Below the pieces are notes generated by a model. That model was not told the DNA's origin and did no database searches. It saw only the letters and a program-made list of their open reading frames with translations. A stretch of DNA of 64,000 bases from Cellvibrio zantedeschiae. GTDB taxonomy: Bacteria; Pseudomonadota; Gammaproteobacteria; Pseudomonadales; Cellvibrionaceae. Positions 1 to 8,735 of this stretch are shown piece after piece (position 1 is the stretch's first letter; each line of letters opens with the position of its first letter). A program made the position numbers and the translations under genes. The stretch lies in NCBI RefSeq assembly GCF_014652535.1, contig NZ_BMYZ01000001.1, forward strand, positions 372,001-436,000. Direction: 5' to 3'.

Positions 1-1030
1 CAATGAAGTGACTGAAGCTATTCAGCGCAACAAGAACTCCCGTGATCAGCTTGATCAAAACTTTAATACCGCGTTAAAAGAAACCGGTACCCTTATCAAA
101 GATGCATTGCATGAATCCACCCACAGCATGGATTTATTGTTAGGCATTCAGTCAGATGCAATTAATACCCTGTCTAATGCTTTCAGCGGATTGAGCGAGC
201 TTTTAAAACAACAGCAAAGTGAAATAAATAATCTATTACTCGATTTTAACGGCGAGCATGATGATAGCGGAAAAAGCTGTGAGCGCATGAATGCGTTTGC
301 AGCAAACACTTCCAAGACTATGGGCCGCTTTGTCGATACTACAGTTCAGATGAGTTCGGCATCCAATGATCTTGTTGCCAAGGTGAACTACATTGCCAAT
401 CAAATGCCTGAGGTGTTAAAGGCGTTAAAAGATATTGACCAAATTGCTGCGCAAACAAATTTACTCGCATTAAATGCGGCAATTGAGGCGGCGCGCGCAG
501 GTGAGAGCGGGCGCGGTTTCGCAGTTGTGGCAGATGAAGTGCGTGCGCTTTCAAATCGTTCGGCAGGTTTCAGCCACGATATCCAATCCCAATTAAACCA
601 CGTGAATGATGCAATCAGCAGCCTGACTAATGAAGTTAGCCTTGCTGCATCGCAGGATATGTCTTATGTGGTGGGCGCCAAGCGCGACGTTGAAACCGCT
701 ATTGACGAACTTTTGGAAAAATCAAAAGCCGATAAAATTATTGCAAGTCGCTTAAATAAAATCTCGACTGATCTTGCGCGTGCATTGCACGATGCTATGC
801 GAGGTTTGCAATTTGAAGATATGACTTCGCAAAATATTCGCCACTCGCGCGCTCGCCTGCAGTCCCTCGAATCGATTGTACAAACATTGCGTGTTGATAC
901 CAAAAACCTGGCTGTCATCGAAGCGAGCCTTACCGCGGAGCTGGACAGGTTTCGCCATGCCAACGTGGATCAAAAAGATAATCCTGTTTCGGCCTCATCC
1001 ATGCAAAGTGGTGATGTAGAGTTATTTTAA
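1..1030 (+). CDS. Methyl-accepting chemotaxis protein, 5' end outside window
   Basis: This is the C-terminal part of a chemoreceptor. The reading frame is open to the left edge, so the GTG at position 8 is probably an internal codon and the sensor and membrane parts lie upstream. The conserved signalling hairpin tip is clear ([20 protein letters not shown] followed by [15 protein letters not shown]), the region that contacts CheA and CheW. The rest is predicted coiled coil. It has no xWxxF CheR-docking pentapeptide. It ends in SGDVELF, nearly the same tail as CheD in this operon (SGEVDLF). It is followed 23 bases later by the first STAS gene, so it probably belongs to the same transcription unit as the che genes. 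Family assignment is secure; the ligand is unknown. Confidence 0.9.
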   Translation, partial: NEVTEAIQRNKNSRDQLDQNFNTALKETGTLIKDALHESTHSMDLLLGIQSDAINTLSNAFSGLSELLKQQQSEINNLLLDFNGEHDDSGKSCERMNAFAANTSKTMGRFVDTTVQMSSASNDLVAKVNYIANQMPEVLKALKDIDQIAAQTNLLALNAAIEAARAGESGRGFAVVADEVRALSNRSAGFSHDIQSQLNHVNDAISSLTNEVSLAASQDMSYVVGAKRDVETAIDELLEKSKADKIIASRLNKISTDLARALHDAMRGLQFEDMTSQNIRHSRARLQSLESIVQTLRVDTKNLAVIEASLTAELDRFRHANVDQKDNPVSASSMQSGDVELF

Positions 1031-1053
1031 ATTGTGTTGCAAAGGAAAATTTT

Positions 1054-1335
1054 ATGTCGAATGTTATCAAGATGCCAAAGCGATTTGACTACAGTGCGAG
1101 TTCTGAATTTAATAATTTACTAGCGGACATGCTTGCCAAACACGGTGAAGGGGCAAAGATATTATTGGATTGCATTAGTATGGATTACATTGATAGTGCT
1201 GGAATTGGTCTTCTGGTAATGGCACATAAAAAAGCCATGTCAAGTCACTCCAGCATTGCTGTTATTAATGTTAAACCCTCTACTAAAGAGATACTGCTGC
1301 TGGCTAACTTACAAAAACTAATCGAAATTAAATAG
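1054..1335 (+). CDS. STAS-domain anti-sigma factor antagonist (HsbA/SpoIIAA-like), copy 1
   Basis: This 93-residue protein is a single STAS domain. The typical phosphorylation loop is present as DYIDSAGIG, with Ser48 as the predicted phospho-acceptor. Such proteins are phosphorylated by an RsbW-like kinase and dephosphorylated by a PP2C phosphatase; the unmodified form binds a partner and releases a regulator. Kinase and phosphatase domains are both present in the protein encoded from 1637, two genes downstream. A purine-rich AAAGGA ribosome site precedes the ATG. The final output partner (anti-sigma factor, diguanylate cyclase or other) cannot be read from this sequence. Confidence 0.88.
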   Translation: MSNVIKMPKRFDYSASSEFNNLLADMLAKHGEGAKILLDCISMDYIDSAGIGLLVMAHKKAMSSHSSIAVINVKPSTKEILLLANLQKLIEIK

Positions 1336-1343
1336 GGGGATGT

Positions 1344-1628
1344 ATGTCTGGTATTGAAATAATTCGTTTGCCCAGCAGGTTTGACTATTCCTTTCATCGC
1401 CAATTCGGTGACTTGTACACGCCATTAATCGAAGGCGGTGAGTGTGACGATATTATCCTGGATTTTAGCCAGGTTGAATATTTGGATTCTTCCGCGCTCG
1501 GTATGATGGTATTGCTGCAAAAAAAATCCTCAGTAAATAATATCAAGGTAAAAATTAAAGGTGCACGAGGCGCTACTGATGAAATTTTAAAAATGGCCAA
1601 CATGCAAAAAATATTTGAGTTCATTTAG
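1344..1628 (+). CDS. STAS-domain anti-sigma factor antagonist, copy 2
   Basis: This second 94-residue STAS protein starts 8 bases after the first ends. The loop reads EYLDSSALG, with Ser49 aligned to Ser48 of copy 1. The two copies share the N-terminal pattern (a hydrophobic strand, then RFDYS) but have diverged elsewhere, so this is an old duplication rather than a recent one. A run of five G bases just before the start serves as ribosome site. Two antagonists beside one switch protein suggest either two output partners or a graded response. That is inference. Confidence 0.87.
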   Translation: MSGIEIIRLPSRFDYSFHRQFGDLYTPLIEGGECDDIILDFSQVEYLDSSALGMMVLLQKKSSVNNIKVKIKGARGATDEILKMANMQKIFEFI

Positions 1629-1636
1629 TTCCGCAT

Positions 1637-3337
1637 ATGCCACCGATTGTTCAAAAAGCATCTCGCGTTCTTGTTGTTGACGACGATGAGATGCTCAACT
1701 ATTTGTTTTGCAGCTTTTTAAATTCAAAAGGTTTGCAGACAGTAACGGCGCATAGCTTGGGTAGTGCAAAAGTTGTTTTGCAAACAGAAAGTGAAATAGA
1801 TTTAATTCTGCTGGATTACCAATTGGGTGATGGCGTTGGGATGGATTTGTTGATTCCGGAATCCATGGTTGGTTATATGAGCAATCCACCCGTCATCATG
1901 ATCAGCGCCAATGAAGAGCCGCAATTTTTAGAACAATGTTTTTTAGGCGGTGTCGACGACTATATTATCAAACCGGTCAATTTATCCCTGCTGGCTTTAA
2001 AGGTTGAGGCCTTGATTAAATCGGTTGGCATGCAGCGGCTGATTAAAACCCAAAATGATGAGTTGGAGAGATTCAAAGCCGAATCTGAACGCGAAGAGCA
2101 AATAGCCAAGTTTACTTACGAATATTTATTGCGACAAAACTCTTACGAATATGAGGGCGTTGATGTTTGGCTAAAATCGTTTGCTGCTTTTAGTGGCGAT
2201 ATGATGTTGGTTAAAAAATCCCCCAGCGGAAATTTATATTTTATTTTAGCGGATGCTACGGGGCATGGTTTATCTGCCGCTATCACCATTATGCCGGTGG
2301 TGACTATTTTTAATAGCATGGTCTCTAAAGGTTTTCATGTTCAAAAAATCGTAACTGAAATTAACCGCAAGTTAGTTACAGACACACCTGCGGATAGATT
2401 TGTAGCGGCAATCCTTATTGAAATAAATCCCTTTCGTCGCGAATTCAATATTTGGAATGGCGGTATGCCACCTGCGTTGTGGATACATAAGGGCGCCATA
2501 CTCCACGAATTTCATTCTGCGCACATGGCTATGGGAATATTGGATGAAACCCAATTTGATGCCAGCGTCACCACTATAGATCTGCCTGAAGAAGGCTTTA
2601 TTTTTGCGTATAGCGATGGCCTCACCGAGCAAGAAAACGCAAAGCAAGAACCATATTCTATTGATCGCGTAATTGAAGTCATTAAAGCGCAGCCGGACAA
2701 TTTGCTAGAGGCCCTATCCAACAACTTACTGCAATACGCAGACACTACTAATTATTCAGACGATATTTCTGTCTGCATGATTCGACCTGCGCTGGTGTTT
2801 GAAGATTTAAGCGATTCCATTGTTTCGCCAAAGCCCGGGGGACTCTCGTCAGCGACTGACGACAAGTTCGAGTGGAGCGTTAAATTATCGGGGCGCCAAT
2901 TGGAAAATTGCGAAATGCCACCGCTGTGCAATCATTTTTTACAACAGATAGGTGTAGATCAGCAGGTCTGCCAAAAGATATTTGCGGTTATAGCAGAGAT
3001 GGTAAGTAATGCAATTGATCATGGCGTATTAGGTTTGTCATCAGGAATTAAAGAAAATCCCGATGGCTTTATTCAGTATTTTTATAAGCGTGAGGAGCGC
3101 CTCAAAACACTAACAAATGATGATTTCGTAAAACTTTCTATTACTTGGGCGCCAGAAAAAACGGGTGGGCGTTTTGTATTGGAAGTGGAAGATAGTGGTT
3201 CGGGTTACTCAAATATACAAGGCGAAGATGAGACCAATACAAAGCGTTCGGGCAGAGGTAATCAGTTAATTCGAAAGTTATCTGAGTCGGTCGAAATTAT
3301 TGCTCCAGGTAATAAAATCCGAGCTACCATTAAATGA
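1637..3337 (+). CDS. HsbR-like response regulator: receiver, PP2C phosphatase and anti-sigma-type kinase domains
   Basis: This 566-residue protein has three domains. An N-terminal receiver (about 10-130) has acidic residues in VVDDDE and the predicted phospho-acceptor Asp60 in LILLDYQLG. A central SpoIIE/PP2C-type phosphatase (about 170-385) carries SGDMMLV, ADATGHGLSAA and YSDGLTE. A C-terminal GHKL ATPase of the RsbW/SpoIIAB type (about 430-566) has the N-box AEMVSNAIDHG and a DSGSGY motif. This matches HsbR of Pseudomonas, which sets the phosphorylation state of the STAS protein HsbA. The two STAS genes just upstream are the obvious substrates. The start follows the STAS stop by 8 bases without a clear ribosome site, so translational coupling is likely. 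A kinase or CheA probably phosphorylates the receiver. Confidence 0.88.
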   Translation: MPPIVQKASRVLVVDDDEMLNYLFCSFLNSKGLQTVTAHSLGSAKVVLQTESEIDLILLDYQLGDGVGMDLLIPESMVGYMSNPPVIMISANEEPQFLEQCFLGGVDDYIIKPVNLSLLALKVEALIKSVGMQRLIKTQNDELERFKAESEREEQIAKFTYEYLLRQNSYEYEGVDVWLKSFAAFSGDMMLVKKSPSGNLYFILADATGHGLSAAITIMPVVTIFNSMVSKGFHVQKIVTEINRKLVTDTPADRFVAAILIEINPFRREFNIWNGGMPPALWIHKGAILHEFHSAHMAMGILDETQFDASVTTIDLPEEGFIFAYSDGLTEQENAKQEPYSIDRVIEVIKAQPDNLLEALSNNLLQYADTTNYSDDISVCMIRPALVFEDLSDSIVSPKPGGLSSATDDKFEWSVKLSGRQLENCEMPPLCNHFLQQIGVDQQVCQKIFAVIAEMVSNAIDHGVLGLSSGIKENPDGFIQYFYKREERLKTLTNDDFVKLSITWAPEKTGGRFVLEVEDSGSGYSNIQGEDETNTKRSGRGNQLIRKLSESVEIIAPGNKIRATIK

Positions 3338-3377
3338 TCTTTAAATTGTTACATAGGACGACGACAGGGCATTGTTT

Positions 3378-3743
3378 ATGAGTAAGCACATATTAATTGT
3401 TGATGATTCAACTTCAGTTCGCCAGATGGTGGAGGCGACACTTAAATCAGCAAGTTATACCGTGACTGCGGCAAAAGATGGACTTGAAGCATTTAATTTA
3501 TGCAAAACAGCAAGCTTCGATTTTGTGTTAACAGATCAGAATATGCCAAACATGGATGGGCTCACATTAATTAAATCCCTGCGCGGCTTAGGCAATTATG
3601 CGAAAACTCCCATAGTTGTCTTAACCACTGAAGCGAGTGACAGTATGAAGGCTCAAGGGCGTGCCGCCGGTGCAACAGGCTGGATGGTAAAACCCTTCGA
3701 CCCGGCCAAGTTGTTGGAAGTGGCAAAAAAAGTACTGGGTTGA
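3378..3743 (+). CDS. cheY: CheY-type single-domain response regulator
   Basis: This 121-residue receiver-only protein has all the standard residues: the acidic pair in ILIVDDS, the phospho-acceptor Asp in FVLTDQNMPNMDG, a Thr in VVLTTEAS, and Lys in MVKPFDP. I chose the ATG at 3378 rather than the TTG two codons upstream, because ISKHILIVDD-type proteins normally begin there and an AGGG site lies about 9 bases before it. It precedes cheA directly and is the expected CheA phospho-target. Whether it acts on the flagellar motor or another output is not visible. Confidence 0.92.
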   Translation: MSKHILIVDDSTSVRQMVEATLKSASYTVTAAKDGLEAFNLCKTASFDFVLTDQNMPNMDGLTLIKSLRGLGNYAKTPIVVLTTEASDSMKAQGRAAGATGWMVKPFDPAKLLEVAKKVLG

Positions 3744-3789
3744 TTTGGTTAATCATAGTTAAAACTGGGAATGCAATGGAACGTTAATT

Positions 3790-5724
3790 ATGTCGATCGA
3801 CATGAAACAATTTCACTCCGTTTTTTTTGATGAGAGCCAAGAGCATCTTGATGAAATGGAGCACCTGCTACTGGATTTGAATACGGAAGATCCCGATGCA
3901 GAAGAACTCAACAGTATTTTTCGCGCAGCACATTCCATTAAAGGCGGCAGCGGTATTTTTGGGTTTGATGCCTTGGGTTCTGTTACACACATTATGGAAA
4001 GCCTGCTTGATAAAGTTCGCCAGGGTAAGTTGGCAATTAATCCGTCCATGGTAGATTTATTTTTAAGCTCGGTGGATGTGTTAAAGGGTATTCTCGATAG
4101 TTACAAATCTGGCAACGACATTGATTGGCTCAGTGCCAACAAAATTTGTGAGCGTTTAGAGTCTGTCACCCAACCAAAAGAAGTTGAACCAGAAATTGAA
4201 GGCTTTGGTCTTTTTGTTGAGCCTGAAATAGATGTTGAAGATGGCTTTGGCTTTTTTGGCGATCCGTTATTGCCATCACAAGAAGACGCCTATGGTTTTT
4301 TTGATGAAGAAATAGTGCCGGTTTCAAAACCATCCAGGAAAACAAAAAAAGCTCCCGCCAAACAAAATCCATCAGAACAAAAAAATTCAACAGGTGAAAT
4401 CAGCAATCAAGCGCTTGCGCCTGCTTCTGAATCCATTACAGAAAATACTTCTGCAACTATTTCTGAAAAAGAAGCCTTATTAAAAGAAGTTGCCAGTGCG
4501 CCTGTTACCAAAACAAAAACTACAGATGGAACTGCAAGCGAAAATAGTTCTATCCGGGTAGATGTCACTAAAGTCGATCAATTAATTAATCTGGTTGGTG
4601 AAATTGTCATTACCCAATCCATGCTTAATCTCATCGGAAAAAGTATTGATGGCGCTTTGGGAGAAAAATTTCAAAGCGTGGCCGCTGAACTGGAACGCAA
4701 CACGCGTGAAATTCAGGAAGCTGTCATGTCTATTCGCATGCTACCGGTTTCGTTTGTATTTAATCGTTTTCCGCGTGTGGTCCGTGATTTATCGACAAAA
4801 TTAGGTAAATCCATAGATCTGATTATTGAAGGCGGCGATACCGAATTGGATAAAGGTTTAACAGAAAAGCTGGTAGATCCCTTAACGCATTTGGTGCGCA
4901 ACTCTATAGACCACGGTATTGAATCCAATGAATTGCGTGCAGACCGCAATAAAAATCCCACCGGTAAAGTTATTTTAAAAGCGGCTCAGCAGGGTGGCAG
5001 TATTGTCATCAGTATTAGCGACGACGGTGGCGGTTTGAACCGGGAAAAAATTCTTGCAAAAGCGCGCGAAAAAAATATCCCCATTGGCGATAGCCCAAGC
5101 GATTCAGAAGTGTGGCAACTCATTTTTGCACCCGGTTTTTCAACAGCTGCGCAAATTACCGATGTGTCTGGTCGTGGTGTTGGCTTGGATGTCGTTAAAC
5201 GCAACGTGCAATCTCTAGGTGGCCGTATCGATATAGAGTCGCAAGAAGGTTTGGGTGCGACTTTTACCATTCGTTTGCCACTGACACTCGCAATTGTAGA
5301 TGGCATGTGTGTATCTGTAGGCAACCAAACTTTTATCATTCCGCTTGTGAATATTGTTGAATCCATGCAGCCCCTCAAAAAAGATATCAAAACATTGGTG
5401 GGCGACGATCAGCTTTTATTAGTACGGGATCAATATTGGCCAATTTTACCTCTCTACAAAGCTATGCAATTAGAGCCGCAATTTACTGAGCCCCATCAAG
5501 GTATAGCAGTATTGATAGAGGCGAATAAACATCGTTTTGCATTATTTGTGGATGGTTTGGTTGGGCAGCAACAGGTGGTGATCAAGAGTTTGGAACAACA
5601 CTACAAACGTGTGCAGGGTGTCGCTGGCGCAACCATTATGGGCGACGGCAGTGTGGCTTTGATATTAGATGTGGAATCACTGGCAGTTAGCGCCGCGCCC
5701 AATTCGTTGCAACAAGCGAGTTAA
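3790..5724 (+). CDS. cheA: Chemotaxis histidine kinase CheA
   Basis: This 644-residue kinase has the CheA layout. The P1 Hpt domain carries phospho-accepting His48 in AAHSIKGGSG. A long low-complexity linker (about 130-255) follows, then the P3 dimerisation helices (RVDVTKVDQLINLVGE). The P4 ATPase shows LVRNSIDHG, DDGGG and GRGVGLDVVK, and a C-terminal CheW-like P5 domain follows from about 505. No recognisable P2 CheY-binding domain is seen. In its place the linker has three short aromatic motifs: GFGLF (138-142), GFGFF (152-156) and YGFF (168-171). The kinase phosphorylates CheY and CheB under receptor control. Confidence 0.95.
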   Translation: MSIDMKQFHSVFFDESQEHLDEMEHLLLDLNTEDPDAEELNSIFRAAHSIKGGSGIFGFDALGSVTHIMESLLDKVRQGKLAINPSMVDLFLSSVDVLKGILDSYKSGNDIDWLSANKICERLESVTQPKEVEPEIEGFGLFVEPEIDVEDGFGFFGDPLLPSQEDAYGFFDEEIVPVSKPSRKTKKAPAKQNPSEQKNSTGEISNQALAPASESITENTSATISEKEALLKEVASAPVTKTKTTDGTASENSSIRVDVTKVDQLINLVGEIVITQSMLNLIGKSIDGALGEKFQSVAAELERNTREIQEAVMSIRMLPVSFVFNRFPRVVRDLSTKLGKSIDLIIEGGDTELDKGLTEKLVDPLTHLVRNSIDHGIESNELRADRNKNPTGKVILKAAQQGGSIVISISDDGGGLNREKILAKAREKNIPIGDSPSDSEVWQLIFAPGFSTAAQITDVSGRGVGLDVVKRNVQSLGGRIDIESQEGLGATFTIRLPLTLAIVDGMCVSVGNQTFIIPLVNIVESMQPLKKDIKTLVGDDQLLLVRDQYWPILPLYKAMQLEPQFTEPHQGIAVLIEANKHRFALFVDGLVGQQQVVIKSLEQHYKRVQGVAGATIMGDGSVALILDVESLAVSAAPNSLQQAS

Positions 5725-5754
5725 GAGCAAAACTTAGTACCAGAGGCTAGTACC

Positions 5755-6255
5755 ATGACAGAGACAACAGGATCACAGGCTATGAGCTTGCAGAAGGATC
5801 AGGAATTTCTCACCTTCACTTTAGGTGAAGAAAATTATGCCCTGGATATTTTGACCGTAAAGGAAATTCGCGGTTATGAATCCGTTACTAAAATCGCTAA
5901 CGCTCCGCCTTTTATAAAAGGTGTTATCAATCTGCGTGGTGATATTGTCCCCATCGTTGATCTACGCATCAAATTTAATGTCGGCCAAGCTACATATGAC
6001 GAATTCACGATTGTGATTGTGTTGCACATACACAATCGAATTGTCGGCATAGTTGTAGATGGCGTATCAGATGTAGTAAGTCTAAATAAAGATCAGTTGC
6101 GGCCACCGCCGGATTTTGGTGTGGCATTTGACAGCCGCTATTTGCTCGGGCTCGCAACAATTAATGAACAAATGATAATACTGGTCGATATTAACGAATT
6201 AATTTCCAGTGAAGAGATGGGTTTGTTTAGCTCACACGAAAACGATGTGGCTTAA
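5755..6255 (+). CDS. cheW: Chemotaxis coupling protein CheW
   Basis: This 166-residue protein is a single CheW domain linking receptors to CheA. Typical features are the start FLTFTLGEENYALDI, the NLRGDIVPIVDLR strand and the VVDGVSDVV segment. An AGAGG ribosome site sits 8 bases before the ATG. It lies between cheA and the triple-PAS receptor in what looks like one operon. Acidic residues and a short polar tail follow the domain. Confidence 0.95.
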   Translation: MTETTGSQAMSLQKDQEFLTFTLGEENYALDILTVKEIRGYESVTKIANAPPFIKGVINLRGDIVPIVDLRIKFNVGQATYDEFTIVIVLHIHNRIVGIVVDGVSDVVSLNKDQLRPPPDFGVAFDSRYLLGLATINEQMIILVDINELISSEEMGLFSSHENDVA

Positions 6256-6320
6256 AAACTCTGCTATCTAGTTAACCGAATTAAATTTTCTGCAGTAATT
6301 GTAGATCGAGGAAATTGAAG

Positions 6321-8558
6321 ATGAATGTTATTCAGCAAATGTTTGGCGGTTCAGCTAAAAAAAATACCACCAGTATTGATCTCGATGAGCTTGCCAATTT
6401 GCGCGGGCAAGTTGCAGCAATCGGTAAATCGCAGGCGGTTATCGAATTCAGTTTGGATGGCATTATCCTTGACGCCAACGAAAATTTCCTAAGCGTATTG
6501 GGTTACCGGCTTGATGAAATACGTGGCAAACATCACAGCATGTTTGTTGACCCCGCGTATCGCCAAAGCCTTGAATATAAAAATTTTTGGGGCCGTTTAG
6601 GGCGTGGCGAATTTGATGCCGGGCAGTACAAGCGTATAACCAAAGATGGCAAGGAAATCTGGATTCAGGCGAGTTACAACCCAATTCTGGATAACAATGG
6701 CCGTCCCTTTAAGGTAGTAAAGTATGCGACTGATATTACTGAGGCTACTACACGCGCCGCAGATTATTCGGGGCAGTTGCTGGCGATTGGGAAATCGCAA
6801 GCGGTTATCGAGTTTAGTCTCGATGGAATTATTTTAAACGCGAACGATAACTTTCTAAAAGTGTTGGGTTATACCTTGGAAGAGGTGCGCGGAAAACATC
6901 ACAGCATGTTTGTCGAGCCTGCCTTTCAACACAGTGCAGAGTATCGGCTCTTTTGGGAAAAATTGGGGCGTGGCGAATATGATGCAGGCCAATACAAACG
7001 CATCGCCAAAGGTGGTCGTGAAGTGTGGATTCAAGCTAGCTACAACGCCATCATGAACGCCGATAACAAACCCTTTAAGGTTGTTAAGTATGCTACCGAT
7101 ATCACTGAGGAAAAAACCAAAAACGCAGACTATTCCGGTCAGTTAGCGGCAATAGGAAAATCCCAAGCAGTTATTGAGTTTGCCCTTGATGGTACGGTGT
7201 TGCACGCTAATGATAATTTTTTAAATGTGCTCGGCTATAGCTTGGCGGATATCAAAGGTAAGCATCACGGTATGTTTGTAGAGCCAAGCTACAGGCAAAG
7301 CGCTGAATATAAATTATTTTGGGAGCGCCTGGGCCGCGGCGAATATGATTCCGGTCAATACAAACGCATTGCCCGCAATGGAAAAGAAGTTTGGATTCAA
7401 GCAAGTTACAACCCGATTATGGATGCTAACAACCGTCCATTTAAAGTTGTTAAATACGCAACAGATATTACCGAGCAAGTTAACAATGCCAATGCAATGA
7501 AACTTGCCGTAGAGCAAGTGCGCGAAGTCGTAAAAGCGGCGGTTGATGGAGATCTTACCCAGCGCATTCCTTTGGAAGGTAAAACCGATCAGCTTGAAAT
7601 ATTGTGTAGCGGTGTGAATTCGCTGATAGACAATATGGCTGACATCGTCGGCGAAATTAAAAGTGCGGCTGATGAAATATCAACGGGCGCTAATGAAATC
7701 TCTACCGGCAATAGCGATCTATCGGCGCGCACAGAACAGCAAGCTGCGAATCTTGAAGAAACTGCGTCGAGTATGGAGGAATTAACCTCTACCGTAAAAT
7801 TAAATGCCGACAATGCCAAAGAAGCCAACTTATTAGCTGAAAAGGCAGCGACTGTTGCGGTTGGTGGTGGTGAGTTGATTCAGCAAGTTGTTGTCACCAT
7901 GAGCTCCATCAATGAATCATCGCAAAAAATTTCTGACATTATTGGCGTAATTGACGGCATCGCTTTTCAAACCAACATTCTCGCATTGAATGCGGCTGTG
8001 GAAGCAGCCCGTGCCGGTGATCAAGGGCGTGGGTTCGCTGTGGTCGCATCTGAAGTGCGAACTCTGGCGCAGCGCTCCGCCAATGCTGCGAAAGATATTA
8101 AGGGTTTAATTTCGGATTCGGTTAAAAAAATTGAAAGTGGGAACACGCTAGTCGGAAAATCCGGCGAGACCATGAAGGAAGTGGTGAGCTCTATTAAGCG
8201 TGTGAATGACATTATGTCTGAAATTGCAGCTGCTTCTGCTGAGCAATCTAGCGGTATTGAAGAAATTTCTAATGCCGTTTCACAAATGGATGAAATGACG
8301 CAGCAAAATGCGGCCCTGGTTGAAGAGGCCGCCGCTGCCGCGGAAAGCTTGCAAGCACAAGCTAATCAATTAACTCAACGCGTGGCAGAATTCCGTGTCG
8401 ATAATTATGAGCCTGCGCAAAAACATACTGGTCCGGTTGCGCGTTTGGCAAAACCCACGCGTCCAGAAAAAGCGGTAAAAACTTTAGCTAAACCAAAACC
8501 GGCTGCTAAAAAATTAGTGCCACCCAAGCAGCAGGACGATGAATGGGAATCTTTTTAG
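6321..8558 (+). CDS. Cytoplasmic chemoreceptor with three near-identical PAS domains and a CheR-docking tail
   Basis: I see no membrane-spanning segment in this 745-residue receptor. Three PAS-PAC units of about 122 residues occur in tandem (from roughly residues 28, 150 and 273), each beginning with AIGKSQAVIEF and ending near KVVKYATDITE. A short HAMP-like stretch (DGDLTQRIPLEGKTDQLE) and a full methyl-accepting domain with the tip [17 protein letters not shown] follow. The C terminus is DDEWESF, which fits the xWxxF pentapeptide that tethers CheR. The ATG at 6321 is preferred over the TTG at 6315 because GAGG at 6309-6312 gives an 8-base spacing. The layout recalls the soluble PAS receptor Aer2/McpB in the Pseudomonas che2 cluster; the ligand is unknown. 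Confidence 0.93.
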   Translation: MNVIQQMFGGSAKKNTTSIDLDELANLRGQVAAIGKSQAVIEFSLDGIILDANENFLSVLGYRLDEIRGKHHSMFVDPAYRQSLEYKNFWGRLGRGEFDAGQYKRITKDGKEIWIQASYNPILDNNGRPFKVVKYATDITEATTRAADYSGQLLAIGKSQAVIEFSLDGIILNANDNFLKVLGYTLEEVRGKHHSMFVEPAFQHSAEYRLFWEKLGRGEYDAGQYKRIAKGGREVWIQASYNAIMNADNKPFKVVKYATDITEEKTKNADYSGQLAAIGKSQAVIEFALDGTVLHANDNFLNVLGYSLADIKGKHHGMFVEPSYRQSAEYKLFWERLGRGEYDSGQYKRIARNGKEVWIQASYNPIMDANNRPFKVVKYATDITEQVNNANAMKLAVEQVREVVKAAVDGDLTQRIPLEGKTDQLEILCSGVNSLIDNMADIVGEIKSAADEISTGANEISTGNSDLSARTEQQAANLEETASSMEELTSTVKLNADNAKEANLLAEKAATVAVGGGELIQQVVVTMSSINESSQKISDIIGVIDGIAFQTNILALNAAVEAARAGDQGRGFAVVASEVRTLAQRSANAAKDIKGLISDSVKKIESGNTLVGKSGETMKEVVSSIKRVNDIMSEIAAASAEQSSGIEEISNAVSQMDEMTQQNAALVEEAAAAAESLQAQANQLTQRVAEFRVDNYEPAQKHTGPVARLAKPTRPEKAVKTLAKPKPAAKKLVPPKQQDDEWESF

Positions 8559-8592
8559 GCTGTATGGACGTGGTACAAAGATTCAGGTTGAA

Positions 8593-8631
8593 AGCAGCTT
8601 TTCATAAAGTGCCACAATAGTAAAAGCTGCT
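8593..8631 (+). terminator. Large hairpin between the two receptor genes
   Basis: A perfect 10-base inverted repeat (AGCAGCTTTT at 8593-8602, AAAAGCTGCT at 8622-8631) encloses a 19-base loop in the 177-base gap between the receptor genes. There is no clean T-run after it, only TGTTGTTAGTTTG. It may be a partial terminator or an mRNA-processing stem that sets different expression levels for the upstream and downstream genes. Confidence 0.4.
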
Positions 8632-8735
8632 GTTGTTAGTTTGAACGTGGCAAATAATGTTGCGCAAGTAGTCGTGCGATGGGTGATCGTTAACTCGGTA
8701 GCTATAGCTGAGACGGAAAAAAGGGAAGTCTATCT

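Noticed and set aside
4986-5390. A 134-codon minus-strand frame in cheA
   Set aside because: It lies entirely within cheA and has no independent features.
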